From positions 62,001 through 126,000 of the forward strand of contig WPIO01000157.1 of the NCBI GenBank assembly GCA_009760855.2: a stretch of 64,000 nucleotides of DNA. The letters run 5' to 3'. The notes beneath the pieces were generated by a model that ran no database searches, was not told the origin of the DNA, and worked only from the letters and a program-made list of their open reading frames with translations. The stretch comes from Cristatella mucedo. Its lineage: Eukaryota; Bryozoa; Phylactolaemata; Cristatellidae. Within the stretch, counting starts at the first letter, position 1. The number at the start of each line of letters is the position of its first letter. Positions 46,281-60,300 of this stretch are shown piece after piece. The translations under genes were made by a program, and so were the position numbers.

Positions 46281-46624
46281 AGCTGGACTGGACGATAACC
46301 TTGACCCTGACCTTGTCAAGAAGGTATTTAGCACCGGATTTCCGCCCTCCCGTTTACTGAGCGATTTGGTCGCATTTATAGATTAGCCAGATAAAAGGAA
46401 CGTAACGAGCTTAAATTGAGTTATCAGACCGGAATTCGACGCAGTAAATTTTGGAAGGCCAGCGAACTTTGCAAGGAATTGGTGTCGTACTGCAGTAGCG
46501 ACCATCAAGACAGAGAAGCTTCTATGCAGATATTTGCCATTCCAGTTAGTGTCTTTCTAGACGGTTACGAGCATCTGACAGCGAGAGAGTTTCAAAATCT
46601 AGACGGGATGCCGCAAATGCATTG
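46281..46624. other. Flank between CpG island and LINE A
   Basis: Contains CTTGACCCTGACCTTGTCAAG-like sequence at 46300-46320 (see findings). A plus frame from 46416 runs into the LINE A RT, but its first about 65 codons are not LINE-like. Confidence 0.35.
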
Positions 46625-48243
46625 GCTAACTATGTCATTAGCCTCAGATCATGTCCCAGCACCTTTCAAAAAAGCTTTAGTCAGGCCACAACTCAAGAAA
46701 GCTACACTAGACCGAGAGGACTTGAGCAACTACCGCCCAGTCTCCCTTCTACCACTCCTATCAAATACACTGGAACGAGTCGTGGCAGACCAGCTGCACT
46801 CATATTTTAAACTTCAAACCCGAAATCATATATTGAAACTTCAAACCTTGCTACTAAGCTCCAGTCTGGCTTTAGAGCTAATCACTCCACAGACTCAGCA
46901 TTGCTTCGGGTCTACAACGGCCTGCTTACGAATGCAGACATGGGTAGAGTATCTCTGCTTGTTTTGCTCGTTCCTTCGGCAGCTTTTGTACTATCGATCA
47001 CCAAGTTCGTCTGTGGCGCCTCTCATATCGCCTGGGCATCACTGGCACTGCTCTGCAATACTTCAGGACCTATCTAAGTGGGAGATTCCAGAGTATTGAT
47101 GTGAATGGAGATCCTCCGAGGTATCTCTGAAATATGGGGTACCGTAGGGCTCCGTGCTAGGTCCACTTCTTTTCACGGTTTATACTCTTCCTCTTGCCGA
47201 TGTGATTGCCAAGCACAATCTAGGCTTTCACTTCTATGCGGATGATGCTCAGTTGTACCTTTGCTTTGATCCCTTCCGGCCCTCAAGCACTTCGAATTCA
47301 TTCAACTTCCTTGCTGCATGTATTGATGACATCCGCATATGGATGGCAGCAAATTTTCCTAAATTAAATGATGATAAAACAAACTTACTAGTTATTGGCA
47401 AACCAAGTGTGATTCAGAAATTGAAAAGGCTGACGCTCAAAGTTGGCTCTGCCAGCTGATCTCCTGTTGAATCTGCACGAAATCTTGGTGTCATGTTTGA
47501 AAGCGAATTTTTGTTAGGCGACAACACCAGCACCACAATCAGCTCTGCATACTTTCAGCTGTTTGCTGGCCTACCGGCATGTGCAATCAGGTGCTTACAG
47601 CTGGTGCAGAACTCTTCAGCTAGGCTTGTCACTCGTGAGCTTCATAATTACCACATCACACCACTTCTCACCGAGCTGCACTAGCTACCAGTCAAGCAAT
47701 GGATCGAATTCAAGGTTTTGTCGCTCACTTTTAGGTCACTTCATTCTTTGGCTCCAGCCTACCTATCAGATCTACTCCCCCACCAGGCCAAGCATCGTAC
47801 CACCCGCTTTTCGGAATCTAACTGCTTACCAATACCTCGTACAAACCTCAAATCCTTTGGAGACCATGCATTTAGTTAGTATGCTCCCAAAGCCTGGAAC
47901 TCACTCCCGACTTCCGTCACGACATCCCCCCGATTTGACCACATTTAAACAGAACTTAGAAATGCACCTATTTATGACAGCATTTAAATGGTCCCTGTGA
48001 TTCGTCCTTTACGTGCTTATGCATGCTGACACTGTGCATGCTGCCACTGACCACACTTGCATGCTGACCCTGTGCATGTCACCCCTAACCATGTTATTCA
48101 TGTTGTTTACTAATCATGATACCACTCACCATTCGATCGTGTTTCCTTTACAGCAAATGTAAAGCGCCTCGAAAGAGATTGAATTTTTTCAGAGGGCATT
48201 TTATCGAGTGTGTTATTATTAATATTATTATTATTATTATTAA
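46625..48243 (+). mobile_element. LINE family A, RT to tail
   Basis: Reads 'SDHVPAPFKKALVRPQLKK' and 'DLSNYRPVSLLPLLSNTLE', shifts, then '[18 protein letters not shown]', '[15 protein letters not shown]' and '[20 protein letters not shown]'. It ends with a C-terminal region, 3' UTR, hairpin (48163-48215) and a TTATTATTATTA tail. The YADD box is intact, but at least four frame breaks and a deletion after 'TTISSAYFQL' (47560) inactivate it. A short local duplication gives two copies of ATATTTTAAACTTCAAACC-like sequence near 46802-46850. Confidence 0.9.
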
Positions 48244-48258
48244 CTGGACCCCTGTACC

Positions 48259-50493
48259 TAGGATTTCTGAAAGTCATTTTTGAAAAGCAGCTGGTTACTG
48301 TTTTCACTTTTCGAAAACAGCTGTTAGCAACTGTTTTTACTGTTTTTTTATTTTGTCACTAATTTTACAGTCGAAAGCTTATTTTCATGATGATCACCTT
48401 TTTGTTATCCATATTTCATGATCAGTTAAAAATTAATGCATTTTTTTACTTCTTACAATAATTTTTAAAGAAGGCAAAAGGATTAAAGCGAGTTGTCTTA
48501 GAGAGGCGTTCATAATTTTGTACAGAAAATCGTACCGACACCGGTGCTCTAGCCACAGTTGGTGAAGAGCCGGAATTCGGACTTGGGCCAATTGAAACTG
48601 TCTTCCTCTCTGAATTCAATTGACGGACCATCTTCTTGAAGCAAAAACCTCGATCCATCCTCGTATATCATCTTGATTCGTCTAGAGACAAGTTCGCACT
48701 TTCAACATTATTTGGAGGCTCTTGGACGACAACTTCTGTATCGTTGACTCTAAATAAACGGGACATTAGATTGCTGTGAAATTTAGCACAGTTTTTGATA
48801 GTGCGGCAGATGAATCTCTGAAACTGCACAAAAGGTTCATGACGTCCTTGTTCAATTGCTCTTCAACGTGACACTTAAAGGATTGTTAATGAACTTAATG
48901 CTAATGCCATTATTCAGGTTAGAGAGCTTGTTGAACATGAATTATAAATTTGCCCTAGCACTCACCAACGTCGCGTATTGTTGACTTAGATTTTCAACAG
49001 CATAGCAAGTTTCACAGGTTCCGTTGTCTTTAGAAGAGCTTTTTGAGAGCGTCGAAATCCAATATCTTAATCATTTTCAGCGCCTTGAATTTGGTTAGTG
49101 TCTCGCGGATGTCGACTTCTGTCTTTACTACTGGCTCTAACGGTGTTGGGATGGGGTTCCCGCGCGTCTTCCTGTCAAGATGCAGTTCAATCTCGGCTTT
49201 TACTTTGTATTGAAAGAGATTATTTTGAACAACTGCTTTTTTGATTAATTTGACAATCTTGCTTGATTTCGTAAGCTGATCGTGGTAATCGATGTCTCCT
49301 TCTAACGCATCATCGCTGATCACTCCCAAGTTTGTATCTCCTTCAAAAGTGTCAATTTCATCAATATCGTCACTATTAAGGTTTTTAATTGTCCATCTCA
49401 AAACTCTTCTTGTAGAATGTCACATACTTCAAGGTGCAGAAAATTGTTTAAGCAGAACTTTCAATGACATCGATTTGGCTAATGCATTCCTTATTTACTG
49501 CAGAGCCGTCCTTAGTAGATCCCACTAAATCCCTCTCTACTGTTTTTCTAAAAATGATTAAATACTGTTTCATTAATTCGACCATATTGAGAGCAGTCCA
49601 CGAACCAAACATGTGAACCAGACCCGTCTTGATTGTTTTTTTATCACCGCCATCATGAATGTTTACTCCGGAGAATCGACGTCCTCTCACGGTTGTGTTT
49701 ACATCCACAGTCTTGCTAAACTGTACTTTTTCGAGTTTTACCTTGATGTCAGCAATTGTGTTGCTTGTCTTTTCTAGTAATCATCAGGTAACAGCTCCAT
49801 CACATCAATTTCACTCGCTGAAAGTTTGAATCCGTTTAGTGAGATTGATTGTCTTATAGGCTTTTTCTAGCGATAGCTCTAATCGATTTTCCAGTATTAG
49901 TTAGATCGGTAACAATCTCCTTCAGACTCTTTCGTCAAGGAAATCGGCAATATTGGGCTAACGGAATCTTCCTTAGTTGTACACTCTCCAGCGAGTTTAT
50001 TCAAATTAATTTCACGTATTTTCAGATGATTCTTCAAAATTGTTGAGGACTTTCCAGAACATTTGATTACTTAATTTCTTTGTCTGCGTTGACCCTCTAG
50101 CTCTCCAGTAATTAGATACGTTCGTCTTGCGGCGTATTCCCAAACTGAAGAAAAGGCTGAAAAGAACGTCACTATTTGTCGATGCCACGCGACCAATTTA
50201 ACTAATCTTTCTTAATTTTTTTAAGTTGCGCTTTATTTTTAGTTTTGGCCAATTTGATACAATCATCGCAAATAATTACTAACAGGTGCAAAAGATTTTT
50301 AATGCGTTTTCCGGGTCCTATTTTATATCCATACTGAACGATGGAGCTTCAGTTATAGTATCTTTTTGTTTAAAAATTTCCGTTAGAAATAGTAAATCAG
50401 TTAAAAAAACAGCTGTTTACTGGTTTGGTTTTTTTATTTTGGCCGAAATACAGCCGTTTTGCTGTTACTGGTAAATGGTTATCAGAAACCCTA
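48259..50493 (-). mobile_element. hAT DNA transposon with perfect 8-bp target duplication
   Basis: The left end begins TAGGATTTCTGA and the right end, read inward, begins TAGGGTTTCTGA (11 of 12 matching). Both sides are flanked by CCTGTACC (48251-48258 and 50494-50501), a perfect 8-bp duplication as made by hAT transposases. Subterminal AACAGCTG motifs occur at both ends (about 48309 and 50410). Inside is a broken hAT transposase on the minus strand. Length 2235 bp. It lies just beyond a LINE A tail. Confidence 0.92.
48960..49720 (-). pseudogene. hAT transposase, central part
   Basis: In order on the minus strand: 'RRFSGVNIHDGG', 'TGLVHMFGSWTALNMVELMKQYL' and 'DLVGSTKDGSAVNKE' (49448-49708). 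After a shift comes 'LHLEVCDILQEEF', equivalent to the hAT 'HLAVCDVLY' block. Then (49030-49401) 'SSKIVKLIKKAVVQNN' and 'AEIELHLDRKTRGNPIPTPL', equivalent to 'LxLDxxTRWNS'. The Trp of the TRWNS block is Gly, and the catalytic region is frameshifted, so it is inactive. N-terminal zinc finger and C-terminal dimerisation blocks were not recognised. Confidence 0.85.
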
Positions 50494-50501
50494 CCTGTAC
50501 C

Positions 50502-52521
<2,020 letters not shown>

Positions 52522-53199
52522 GTAAACTGTCTCTGTTCAGCTGCTACTTGAGCTAATTGCTATCCACTCCTTAAACGGATGGTTAACCCGATAAAATGCG
52601 TTGAGGCTCTGAAGGGGCTAGAATGTGCTATTCTGTCAGCATTTTTTCAGGCCTGCTTGCGATCTCTAGAGGCTTATGGCAAAGCTTGTCAACATGCGAT
52701 GACATGTGACGCACCACCCGGCGGAAAAACCAAACGCTGACAACTACCAAAGTTGGTTGTTAGGTTTTTTATTTACAGCCGAGGACAACCTTTATTTAAG
52801 TAGCAGGCGGTGTAACGGTGGAATCAGCAAAACCATCCGGATTATGGTGGATAGTTTTTATTCGCACTTACGTATTTATAAGATAGTTTATTGCAAATGC
52901 CAAATAAATATCCAGTGCCCTGAGATAGGTTGGGCTGGAGGTTGGGACTCCAGACTCGGGGCATTGGCATTGACATAGGCGCTGATTTGAGCTCTGCACC
53001 ACAGAGTCATCGGTGCCATCCCTTTGAACGTCTGTAACTGTCCGCTGCTGTCAGATAGACTTGTTTACATTAAGGATATGGACCTCAAGTTTTACGTTAT
53101 GAGCATTCGTCGTCGACGTCAAGATCCCGCTACTGCCGGCGTACTTGGGTGCTTTGGTGCAGCACCTACAAATAAATCGCCGCGGTACAAGGTCATGAT
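52522..53199. other. Unassigned DNA
   Basis: No repeat or motif recognised. Confidence 0.4.
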
Positions 53200-53620
53200 A
53201 ATAACAGCACAGTTGATAAAGCGCCCTCAGAGAAATCGATCTCTTTCTAGGCGCTTTACATATGCTGCAAAGGAAACACGATCGAATGGTTAGTGGTAGC
53301 ATGCTCAATGAGCACCAAGAATAACATGATAAGGAGTGGTATACAGAGGTTCGTCATGCAAGTATGGTTAGTAGCACCGTGCAGTGTCTGCCAGTGTAAG
53401 CACATAAAGGTTGAATCACAGGGACCCACTAAATGCTGAAATCAATAGGTGCGTTTTTAATTTCTTTTTAGATGTAGTAGAGTCAGGGGACGTCGTGACA
53501 CAAGTCGGGAGTGATTTCCAGGCTTTGGGTGCATACGAACTAAAAGCACGGTCTCTGAAGGATTTGAGGTGTGTACCGGGTATTGGTAAACAGTTAGTCT
53601 CCGAAAAGTACTCGGCACTG
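53200..53620 (-). mobile_element. LINE family A 3' end
   Basis: Hairpin (AAGCGCCCTCAGAGAAATCG, CTCTTTCTAGGCGCTTTACA), 3' UTR, and C-terminal codons reading 'RDRAFSSYAPKAWKSLP' and 'DSTTSKKKLKTHL' on the minus strand. Confidence 0.9.
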
Positions 53621-53727
53621 CAGTGGGCATTGCTGTGCAAGACAGTGGAAGGGAGAGGCATTGGACATCATCCCTCTCGACCCATTGCACAGCACCTTGC
53701 TAGCTCAAAATTTTTCTCTGGGCCCAT

Positions 53728-53850
53728 CCGTAGCCAGTGGCTTGACCCTCCCCCCCCCCCGTGGCTTGGGCCACACACATCCCTCCGTGGCTTGGGCCTT
53801 CCCTCCCCCCATGGCTTGCCCCCTGTAGCTTGGGCCAGGCTGCTTGCTCT
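53728..53850. repeat. Short GTGGCTTGGGCC minisatellite
   Basis: About five imperfect units of GTGGCTTGGGCC followed by C-rich spacers (CCTCCCCCC), spaced about 14-26 bp. Confidence 0.75.
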
Positions 53851-54386
<536 letters not shown>

Positions 54387-54694
54387 TGCTGAGAAATTGT
54401 GTGCCCTTTCTGAAGGTCGGAAGAGAGACCTGTTCTCAGCCTCCGGATTTGGGCAATTCAATATATGAGCCCGGTTTGATTGATTTTTAATGACTGGCGC
54501 CATCAGGCATTTGTCTCACCCCTGTGCTGTCTCGTGACTGTCTGGCACGTGTGTCATACCTTGACCAATGGGGTAGGAGGATTCACCCTGCAGGTCTCGA
54601 CCTTGCATTGCATGTGAACGTTGTATGCATCCCACATGTTGTACGAGAGGGTTGCTTTGTAAATTGTAAAGTAATGTTATGAAGGCATTTACAT

Positions 54695-54695
<1 letters not shown>

Positions 54696-54755
<60 letters not shown>
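54696..54755. repeat. (GA)n microsatellite
   Basis: About 29 uninterrupted GA units. Confidence 0.97.
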
Positions 54756-54758
<3 letters not shown>

Positions 54759-55739
54759 TCTTTATATGCATAAATGAGTAGACAGGCAGTTCGTTGCTGT
54801 TATCGTGGTTCGGCAGCCTAACGCATAAGTTAGCAGACAGGGATGTATTTCTGACTGATCCAGGAATGATTATGGAGGCTAGCATGCATATAGTTGGTGC
54901 TTGGCTTTTTGAATGTTGCTGGAGGAAACCGATGAGGTCTTCTGCGGAAGGGTTGGGTTCCAGAGCCCTTTTTGCAGTTGGTGGCATTTGATTTGTGCAT
55001 TGTATTGTGTGTTTCTCGCATGACCTCCGGCTGTTACTGCCTAGGTCAGTTGAAGAGGAGGCCATCACTATTTGGCAGTCAGCCAGATTCCTTCTCGGCT
55101 ACCTAGGCAAAGCTATTTTGTCTCATGCTGCTGTGCATCTTGATCAGTTCAGATTTTATCTCGTGGGAGATGGCTGCTGCCTCTGTTGCTATTCCTTAGT
55201 CTCAGTCTCCGGGGAGGGGGAGGAGGGTGTGAATCACTGGTCTTTTGAAACCTATCTGCCCACGTGTCTCGGATTGTTGATGTTCAACGATCAGGTCTTT
55301 TCTTGGAACCCGAGAGTTGCTGTGAAAACGATCACAGAATATTGAGGCTTGGATTCAGTCTTGAACTCTGTTCCGGCTGCCCTTTCACTCTTTCAAAGTA
55401 CTTTCAGCTGTGTTCCAGTCGACTTTTCGCTGCCAATGGGCCGTATTTTGGCTGCACTCCTTTTGCTTTGTGTCGTCATTTGTGGATGACTACTACTGAC
55501 AAATCAAACCCAGGTTTCCGAATGGGCATAACCTCGACCTTGGCCCACCGTTTCAGGGTCAGTGAAAAGGAGCACTCTGCTCTAGGGCCCTCGGTAAGCC
55601 TTTGCTGCATCGTCATCGAGCAGGTTGCGTCGAGCTTTTCGGCGATGACAATACAAGCGAGTGAGTAGCATTTTGGGCACCGGCCTCTTCGAGACCTCAA
55701 GTTCTCCGTACACGATTAATCAGCTGGTCCATTATTTTG
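54756..55739. other. Unassigned DNA with overlapping frames on both strands
   Basis: Plus frames (54995-55345, 55264-55668) and minus frames (54583-55068, 55476-55700) of 74-161 codons overlap. Part of the longest minus frame is the adjacent GA tract. Phrases such as 'AKRALEPNPSAEDLIGFLQQ' (minus) look protein-like but match no family I recognise. A decayed retroelement is possible. Confidence 0.3.
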
Positions 55740-55861
55740 GTCAAAGTATGTTGGCAACAGAAGCTTTTGCGCCGAGAGTCCTAGGCTGTGGAACCCACTT
55801 CATCATCTCATTTTATCCCCGAGGGTCCTAGGCTGTGGAACCCACTTCATCATCTCATTTA
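55740..55861 (+). mobile_element. LINE C-terminal fragment containing a perfect tandem duplication
   Basis: Reads 'NRSFCAESPRLWNPLHHLI', equivalent to 'GRSFSSAGPRLWNSLPQFL' of LINE B. The 39-bp block GTCCTAGGCTGTGG...CATCTCATTT occurs twice (about 55778-55818 and 55823-55861). It is bounded on the right by a CT tract. Confidence 0.6.
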
Positions 55862-55864
55862 ATT

Positions 55865-55868
<4 letters not shown>

Positions 55869-55924
<56 letters not shown>
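55869..55924. repeat. (TC)n microsatellite
   Basis: About 26 TC units. Confidence 0.96.
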
Positions 55925-55925
<1 letters not shown>

Positions 55926-56909
55926 ATTGCCACTTCATTTTTATTAGTTCCTTCATGCTGCTATTACTGGACCTAGTACTCTTATGTATGCAGTTCACCT
56001 TGCGGTTTCCTTGAAAGCCAGAATTAATCGTTAGCTGTAGACACTGCCCCTTTGGCTCCTTGAGTTTTTTGGCTAGTGACATGCCCGTGTCCTGAGGATG
56101 AACTCGTAAGAAGAAATAGTGATCAGCCTTGCAATGCAATCGAACATGGCCACATTTCACGTACACAAGCTCTAAGTTTTTTTCTAGGGATGCCCCATTA
56201 TAAATCGGTGACCTGGTGGCTGCATTGGTGGGTCACCCTTCAGGATACCATCTCTTGCTCATACAGCTTTGAGGATACTGTAGGTCAGTCTGTATGCTGT
56301 CGTGTAATCAGTGGTAAAATCATTCTGCTAGTGGGATTCGAACCTTGAACTTAAGAGTTTGAAGTCCGAGTCAGCAGGCCACTTAAAGTAACTGAAGGGG
56401 TGAAGCTCACTGCACTGCTGCCCCATCTGCTGTCTGTTGATCACTTCCGTCGGCTGCTGTTAGGTATGGCAGGCTGCTTACTACTTATGTTGGCACACTT
56501 GTATTGGTGCAGCTTCATGATGACAGCACTGAAGGCTGAAGTATAAATGTCAGATTAGCCGCCGTCAAGTCGCTTAGCCTCTCGTGCTTGATTTCGTGCA
56601 GTATTTAGGTTGGTGTACGAGATAGTGGATTCATGCCAAGATCAAGAGACTGCAGACAGCTAGCAGCAGCAGGCTGCTGAGCCTGCTGCCTGCTCGTGTG
56701 GAATCAGTTTGGACTCCAGAGCTGCAGTCACTTGCAACATCAGAAAAATATACAGCGTGTGCACTGTAGCTGTCACTTGCTGGCCTCCACCCTAGCTCGC
56801 CTTTTCCTGCGAATCCGTGAGTCATGGTAGAGAATATGAAGGCGAGTTGGGTTGCTGTGGTACCAAGGACTGAACAGAGCCTCAGCCTTGCCCCGAGCTA
56901 AGATGGCTG
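55925..56909. other. Unassigned DNA with one tRNA-like patch
   Basis: At 56336-56392 the minus strand carries GGTTCGAATCCC preceded by a possible arm pair, resembling the T-arm of a tRNA or of another tRNA-derived SINE. The remaining arms do not fold convincingly, so no tRNA is called. Nothing else recognised. Confidence 0.35.
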
Positions 56910-56913
56910 AGAA

Positions 56914-56968
<55 letters not shown>

Positions 56969-56990
56969 AAGAGAGAGGAAGAGAGAGAGA
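56910..56990. repeat. (GA)n microsatellite
   Basis: GA repeats with GGAA interruptions near 56965, ending at the AAT-repeat tail of the LINE A copy. Confidence 0.93.
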
Positions 56991-56991
56991 A

Positions 56992-57527
56992 ATAATAATA
57001 ATAATAATAATAATAATATTGCACTTGATAAAGCGCCCTCAGAGAACTTAATCTCTTTCTAGATGCTTTACATTTGCTGCAAAGTGATACGCAATAGAAT
57101 AGTAAGTAAAATCATGCTTGAAAAACAAACAAAATGAATAACATGGTTAGGGGTTACATGCACTGGGTCAGCATGCAAATGTGGTTAGTGGCAGCATGAA
57201 CAGTGTCAGCACGCATAAGCACATCGAGGACGAATCACAAGGACCCACTAAATGCTGTCCTAAATAGGTATGTTTTTAAGTTTCTTTTAAACGTGGTCAG
57301 GTCAGGGGATGTTCTGATGCAGGTCGGGAGGGAGTTCCAGGCTGTGGGAGCATACGAGCTAAATGCACGGTCTCCAAAGGATTTAAGGTTTGTACGAGGT
57401 ATTTCTAGACTGTTGGATTCCAAAAAGCGAGTGGTACGATGCTTTGCCTGATGGGGTAGTATATCTGAAAGATAGGCTGGAGCCATAGAATGAAGAGACC
57501 TAAAAGTGAGCGACAAAACGCGAGAAA
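56992..57527 (-). mobile_element. LINE family A 3' end, well preserved
   Basis: Tail of about nine AAT units (56991-57018), hairpin (AAGCGCCCTCAGAGAACTTA...), 3' UTR and the C-terminal frame 'LTFRSLHSMAPAYLSDILPH', 'RDRAFSGSYAPTAWNSL'-like and 'DLTTFKRNLKTYLFRTAF'. It is 5'-truncated at about 57527, where GA repeats begin. Confidence 0.92.
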
Positions 57528-57622
57528 GAACAAAACGCGAGAAAGAGAGAGGAAGAGAGAGAGAAAGAGGGGGAGAGAGAGAGCGTGAGAGAGAGAGAGA
57601 GAGAGAGAGGGGGATAGAGAGC

Positions 57623-57658
<36 letters not shown>

Positions 57659-57660
57659 GG
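57528..57660. repeat. GA-rich microsatellite
   Basis: GA repeats mixed with AAAACGCGAG and GGGGGA variants. It starts at the LINE A truncation point; an ACAAAACGCGAGAAAGA unit occurs twice at the border. Confidence 0.93.
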
Positions 57661-58127
57661 TAGAGACCCAGCCTGCAGGCATAGGGGAGCCGCCTGTTGG
57701 CTGTTGCGCTGGCAGAGGCCTGCCCGGCTAGGGAAGCCTGGGAGGCTAGGATTTTGAGAGCATATGTGACGGGCCTCCCTGCGCCCCTGCCCCAAGTGTC
57801 CCTCATGTCAGCCTCTCGTAAGATTGGGATTTAAGATTGGGTGGAAGGAGTTCGTTGGAAGGACTCGTAGTGCAAAGCCAGGCCAGCGTTAACCCGGTGA
57901 GACCGACCGGCAATACAGCGTACACAGCAGCGTATAAGATTGTGGGATATTGCTATCGGCCTGTTGGCTTTGAACCCCAAGGGCTGCTCGAGACTGTGCA
58001 CAAACGTGCGTGCCGGATAGCAGTCGAAGCAAGTGGTTTTGTTGGCCAGCCGAGCGTAGAGCACGGCAGCCTATCGGTGGCCGAGTATCGTTGGCTCTCA
58101 AGCCGTTACTCGGGCAGCAGCCATTAA
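57661..58127. other. Unassigned DNA
   Basis: Moderately GC-rich. It includes a short direct repeat (TAAGATTGGGATTTAAGATTGGG near 57819; only the TAAGATTGGG part is duplicated). No coding motif recognised. Confidence 0.35.
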
Positions 58128-58275
58128 GGCCCTTAACCACGCTGTTCATGTTGTTTATCAAGCATGATATTACTCACCATTCAATTGCATTTCCCTTTGC
58201 AGCAAATGTAAAGCGCCTAGAAAGAGATTGAGTTATCTGAGGGCGCTTTATCAGGTGCATTATTATTATTATTAT
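58128..58275 (+). mobile_element. LINE family A 3' end, 150 bp
   Basis: End of the 3' UTR, a near-consensus hairpin (AAGCGCCTAGAAAGAGATTG then GGGCGCTTTATCAGG) and a TTATTATTATTATTA tail. Confidence 0.92.
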
Positions 58276-59165
58276 TAAAAGCTGGTGGGACGATGCTTAG
58301 CCTTGTGGGGCAGTTGATCAGACAGTTAGGCTGGAGCCAAGGAATGAAGAGACCTAAAATTGAGCGACAAAACCTTGAAGTCGATGCGTTGGTTGACTGG
58401 GAGCCAGTGCTGGTTGGCGAGAAGTTTCGTGATGTGGCAAGTGCGACACTCAGGAGAGACAAGCCTAACTGAAGAGTTCTGCACCAACTGTAAGCGCTTG
58501 ATTGCACAGGCCGGTAGGCCAGCAAGCAGTGAGTTACAGAAGTCAAGACCGAATGTCACAAATTCATGTACCAGCTTAGATGTGATATTATTGTCTAAAC
58601 AAGCCCGAGTTTTAGCAATGTTTTATAGCTGAAAGTAGGGAGACTTGACTGTGGAGCTGATGTGGTCGTCTAATTAAAAATTGCCTCCGGAATACGATAC
58701 CTAGATAACGTGCAGATTCGACGGGAGATATGCTGGAAGAGCCAATTTTAAGTGTTAACCTCTCCAATTTCTTAATCACACTTGTTTGCCCAAAACGAAT
58801 AAGTTGGTTTGATGATAATTAAGTTTAAGAAAATTTGCTGCCATCGATATGGTTATGTCATCAATACATACAGCAAGGAATTTGAGAGAATGCAACGTGC
58901 CCGAGGGCTGGGAGGGATCAAAGCAAAGGTACAACTGAGCGTCATTGGCATAGAAGTGAAAGCCTAGATTGTGCTTGGCAATCACATCGGACAGAGGTAG
59001 ATTATGAACCATGAAAAGAACAAGACCAAGCACGGAGTTGTGAGGCACCCCATATTTCAGAGGTACCTCGGATGATCTTTCTCTATTCACTCGGGAGTCT
59101 CCCACTGAGATAGGACCTCAAACCATTGCAATGCAGCACCAGAGATTTGTAACCTGGCGAGATGA
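58276..59165 (-). mobile_element. LINE family A, RT and C-terminal part
   Basis: Minus frame 58776-59105 reads 'LKYGVPHNSVLGLVLFMVHN', '[19 protein letters not shown]' and 'NFLKLNYHQTNLFVLG'. The YADD box is YAND, so inactive. The 58276-58560 part gives 'LDFCNSLLAGLPACAIKRLQ', 'LVQNSSVRLV' and the 'HSLAPA' block. It lacks a 3' UTR and begins at the tail of the opposite-strand fragment 58128-58275. Confidence 0.9.
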
Positions 59166-60300
59166 GAGGTGCTTAGGCTGCTAGTACACTGAAAATCTCT
59201 CCAGCGAACGATTCGCTTCGTTGTAATTCAGTTACTAGTGTCTCTTGCTCATCAAAAAAGGCGCCCTTGACCTTTTTAGCGTGCTCCTCTAGTTAGAATA
59301 AGTGACTTCTCTGTGTCGCCACCCAATGCTGCTGCCTCCGCACCGCCAGTCGCTGGCACGCTAGTGTTGTCTTACAGAATTCCATCAAAAAAGTAGCCCT
59401 AGTCTAAGTTTGAGACATTTGAGAAGTGTATAGTATTTGGAAAATAAATGGCCGGCGACTTTTATAGGTTACTGCCTTAAATGCGTGAAAAAACATGCAA
59501 AACTCCAGTTTCACTTTCGAGCACGGGCTAGAGTGTCCGCTGACCTAATTTACGAGCCTGCCCTAATTACTATCAACCCTGCAGGTCCTCTTTACTTTAG
59601 CAAAATATTTAAGGAAAGACAAATGAAAATATTTACATTTTTTAAACAAATTAGGCTTCCGGTGAGTTGACGCTGTGCGATACTGAGTAGCTTTCACGAT
59701 TTTGTTTTTCTCACTTTTTTCTGTGGTAGTTACGGATGTAGCTTTATTGTGAACCCTTTGCTGTTCTTTCTGGATTCACTACTGTAGAAAGTTATTACTT
59801 TCTCACTTAAGGTAATTTCTCACTTTTTCTAATGGAATGTATATTCCATTTTATGTGAGTAGATTTTGCCATTCACATGTAGAGTATATTCACACGGGCT
59901 CTCTTCCCAGTTGGCTGTGCTGGCCGGCAAATCGGCAATTACTTCCGGGTATGAGTCCTAACTATAGACTGTAAAAAATATGAATTTAAAAAATTCAGTT
60001 TTCAATATTAAATATGAAAGTACCCCTTGCCATTTGCTTTTATATCTAAAAATGGCGAGTTTTTCTTACGACTGCTCAACGCGGCTTTATAATTGCAGCG
60101 GCTTCTGTTTAGCGGACGTACATAAAGTTATGGTAAATCCAAAAATATACAAGCTTGTTGCACCTGCCCTCTAGACACTCGATCCATGAAAGTTCACCAA
60201 ACAATCTTTAATTTATAAGTTCTTAGAAGTGATCGTTTGCTACGAAATTTTTTTATATGAATTTAGTTTTAGGATTTAGAGTCATAGTGTGAATTTCGCT
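59166..60300. other. Unassigned DNA
   Basis: A/T-rich; short frames (77 codons at most) without motifs. Confidence 0.4.

Noticed and set aside
56336-56392. tRNA gene on the minus strand
   Set aside because: Only the T-arm-like GGTTCGAATCCC is convincing; the anticodon loop would have nine bases and the acceptor stem does not close.
57655-57700. Gypsy LTR relic next to the GA tract (GAGGTAGAG and CTGCAGGCAT also occur at 30.2 kb)
   Set aside because: Only two short words are shared and their relative orientation differs; chance is likely.
58128-59165. Twin-priming inversion of one LINE A insertion
   Set aside because: In twin priming the inverted piece lies upstream of the tailed piece; here it lies beyond the tail, so two separate copies are simpler.
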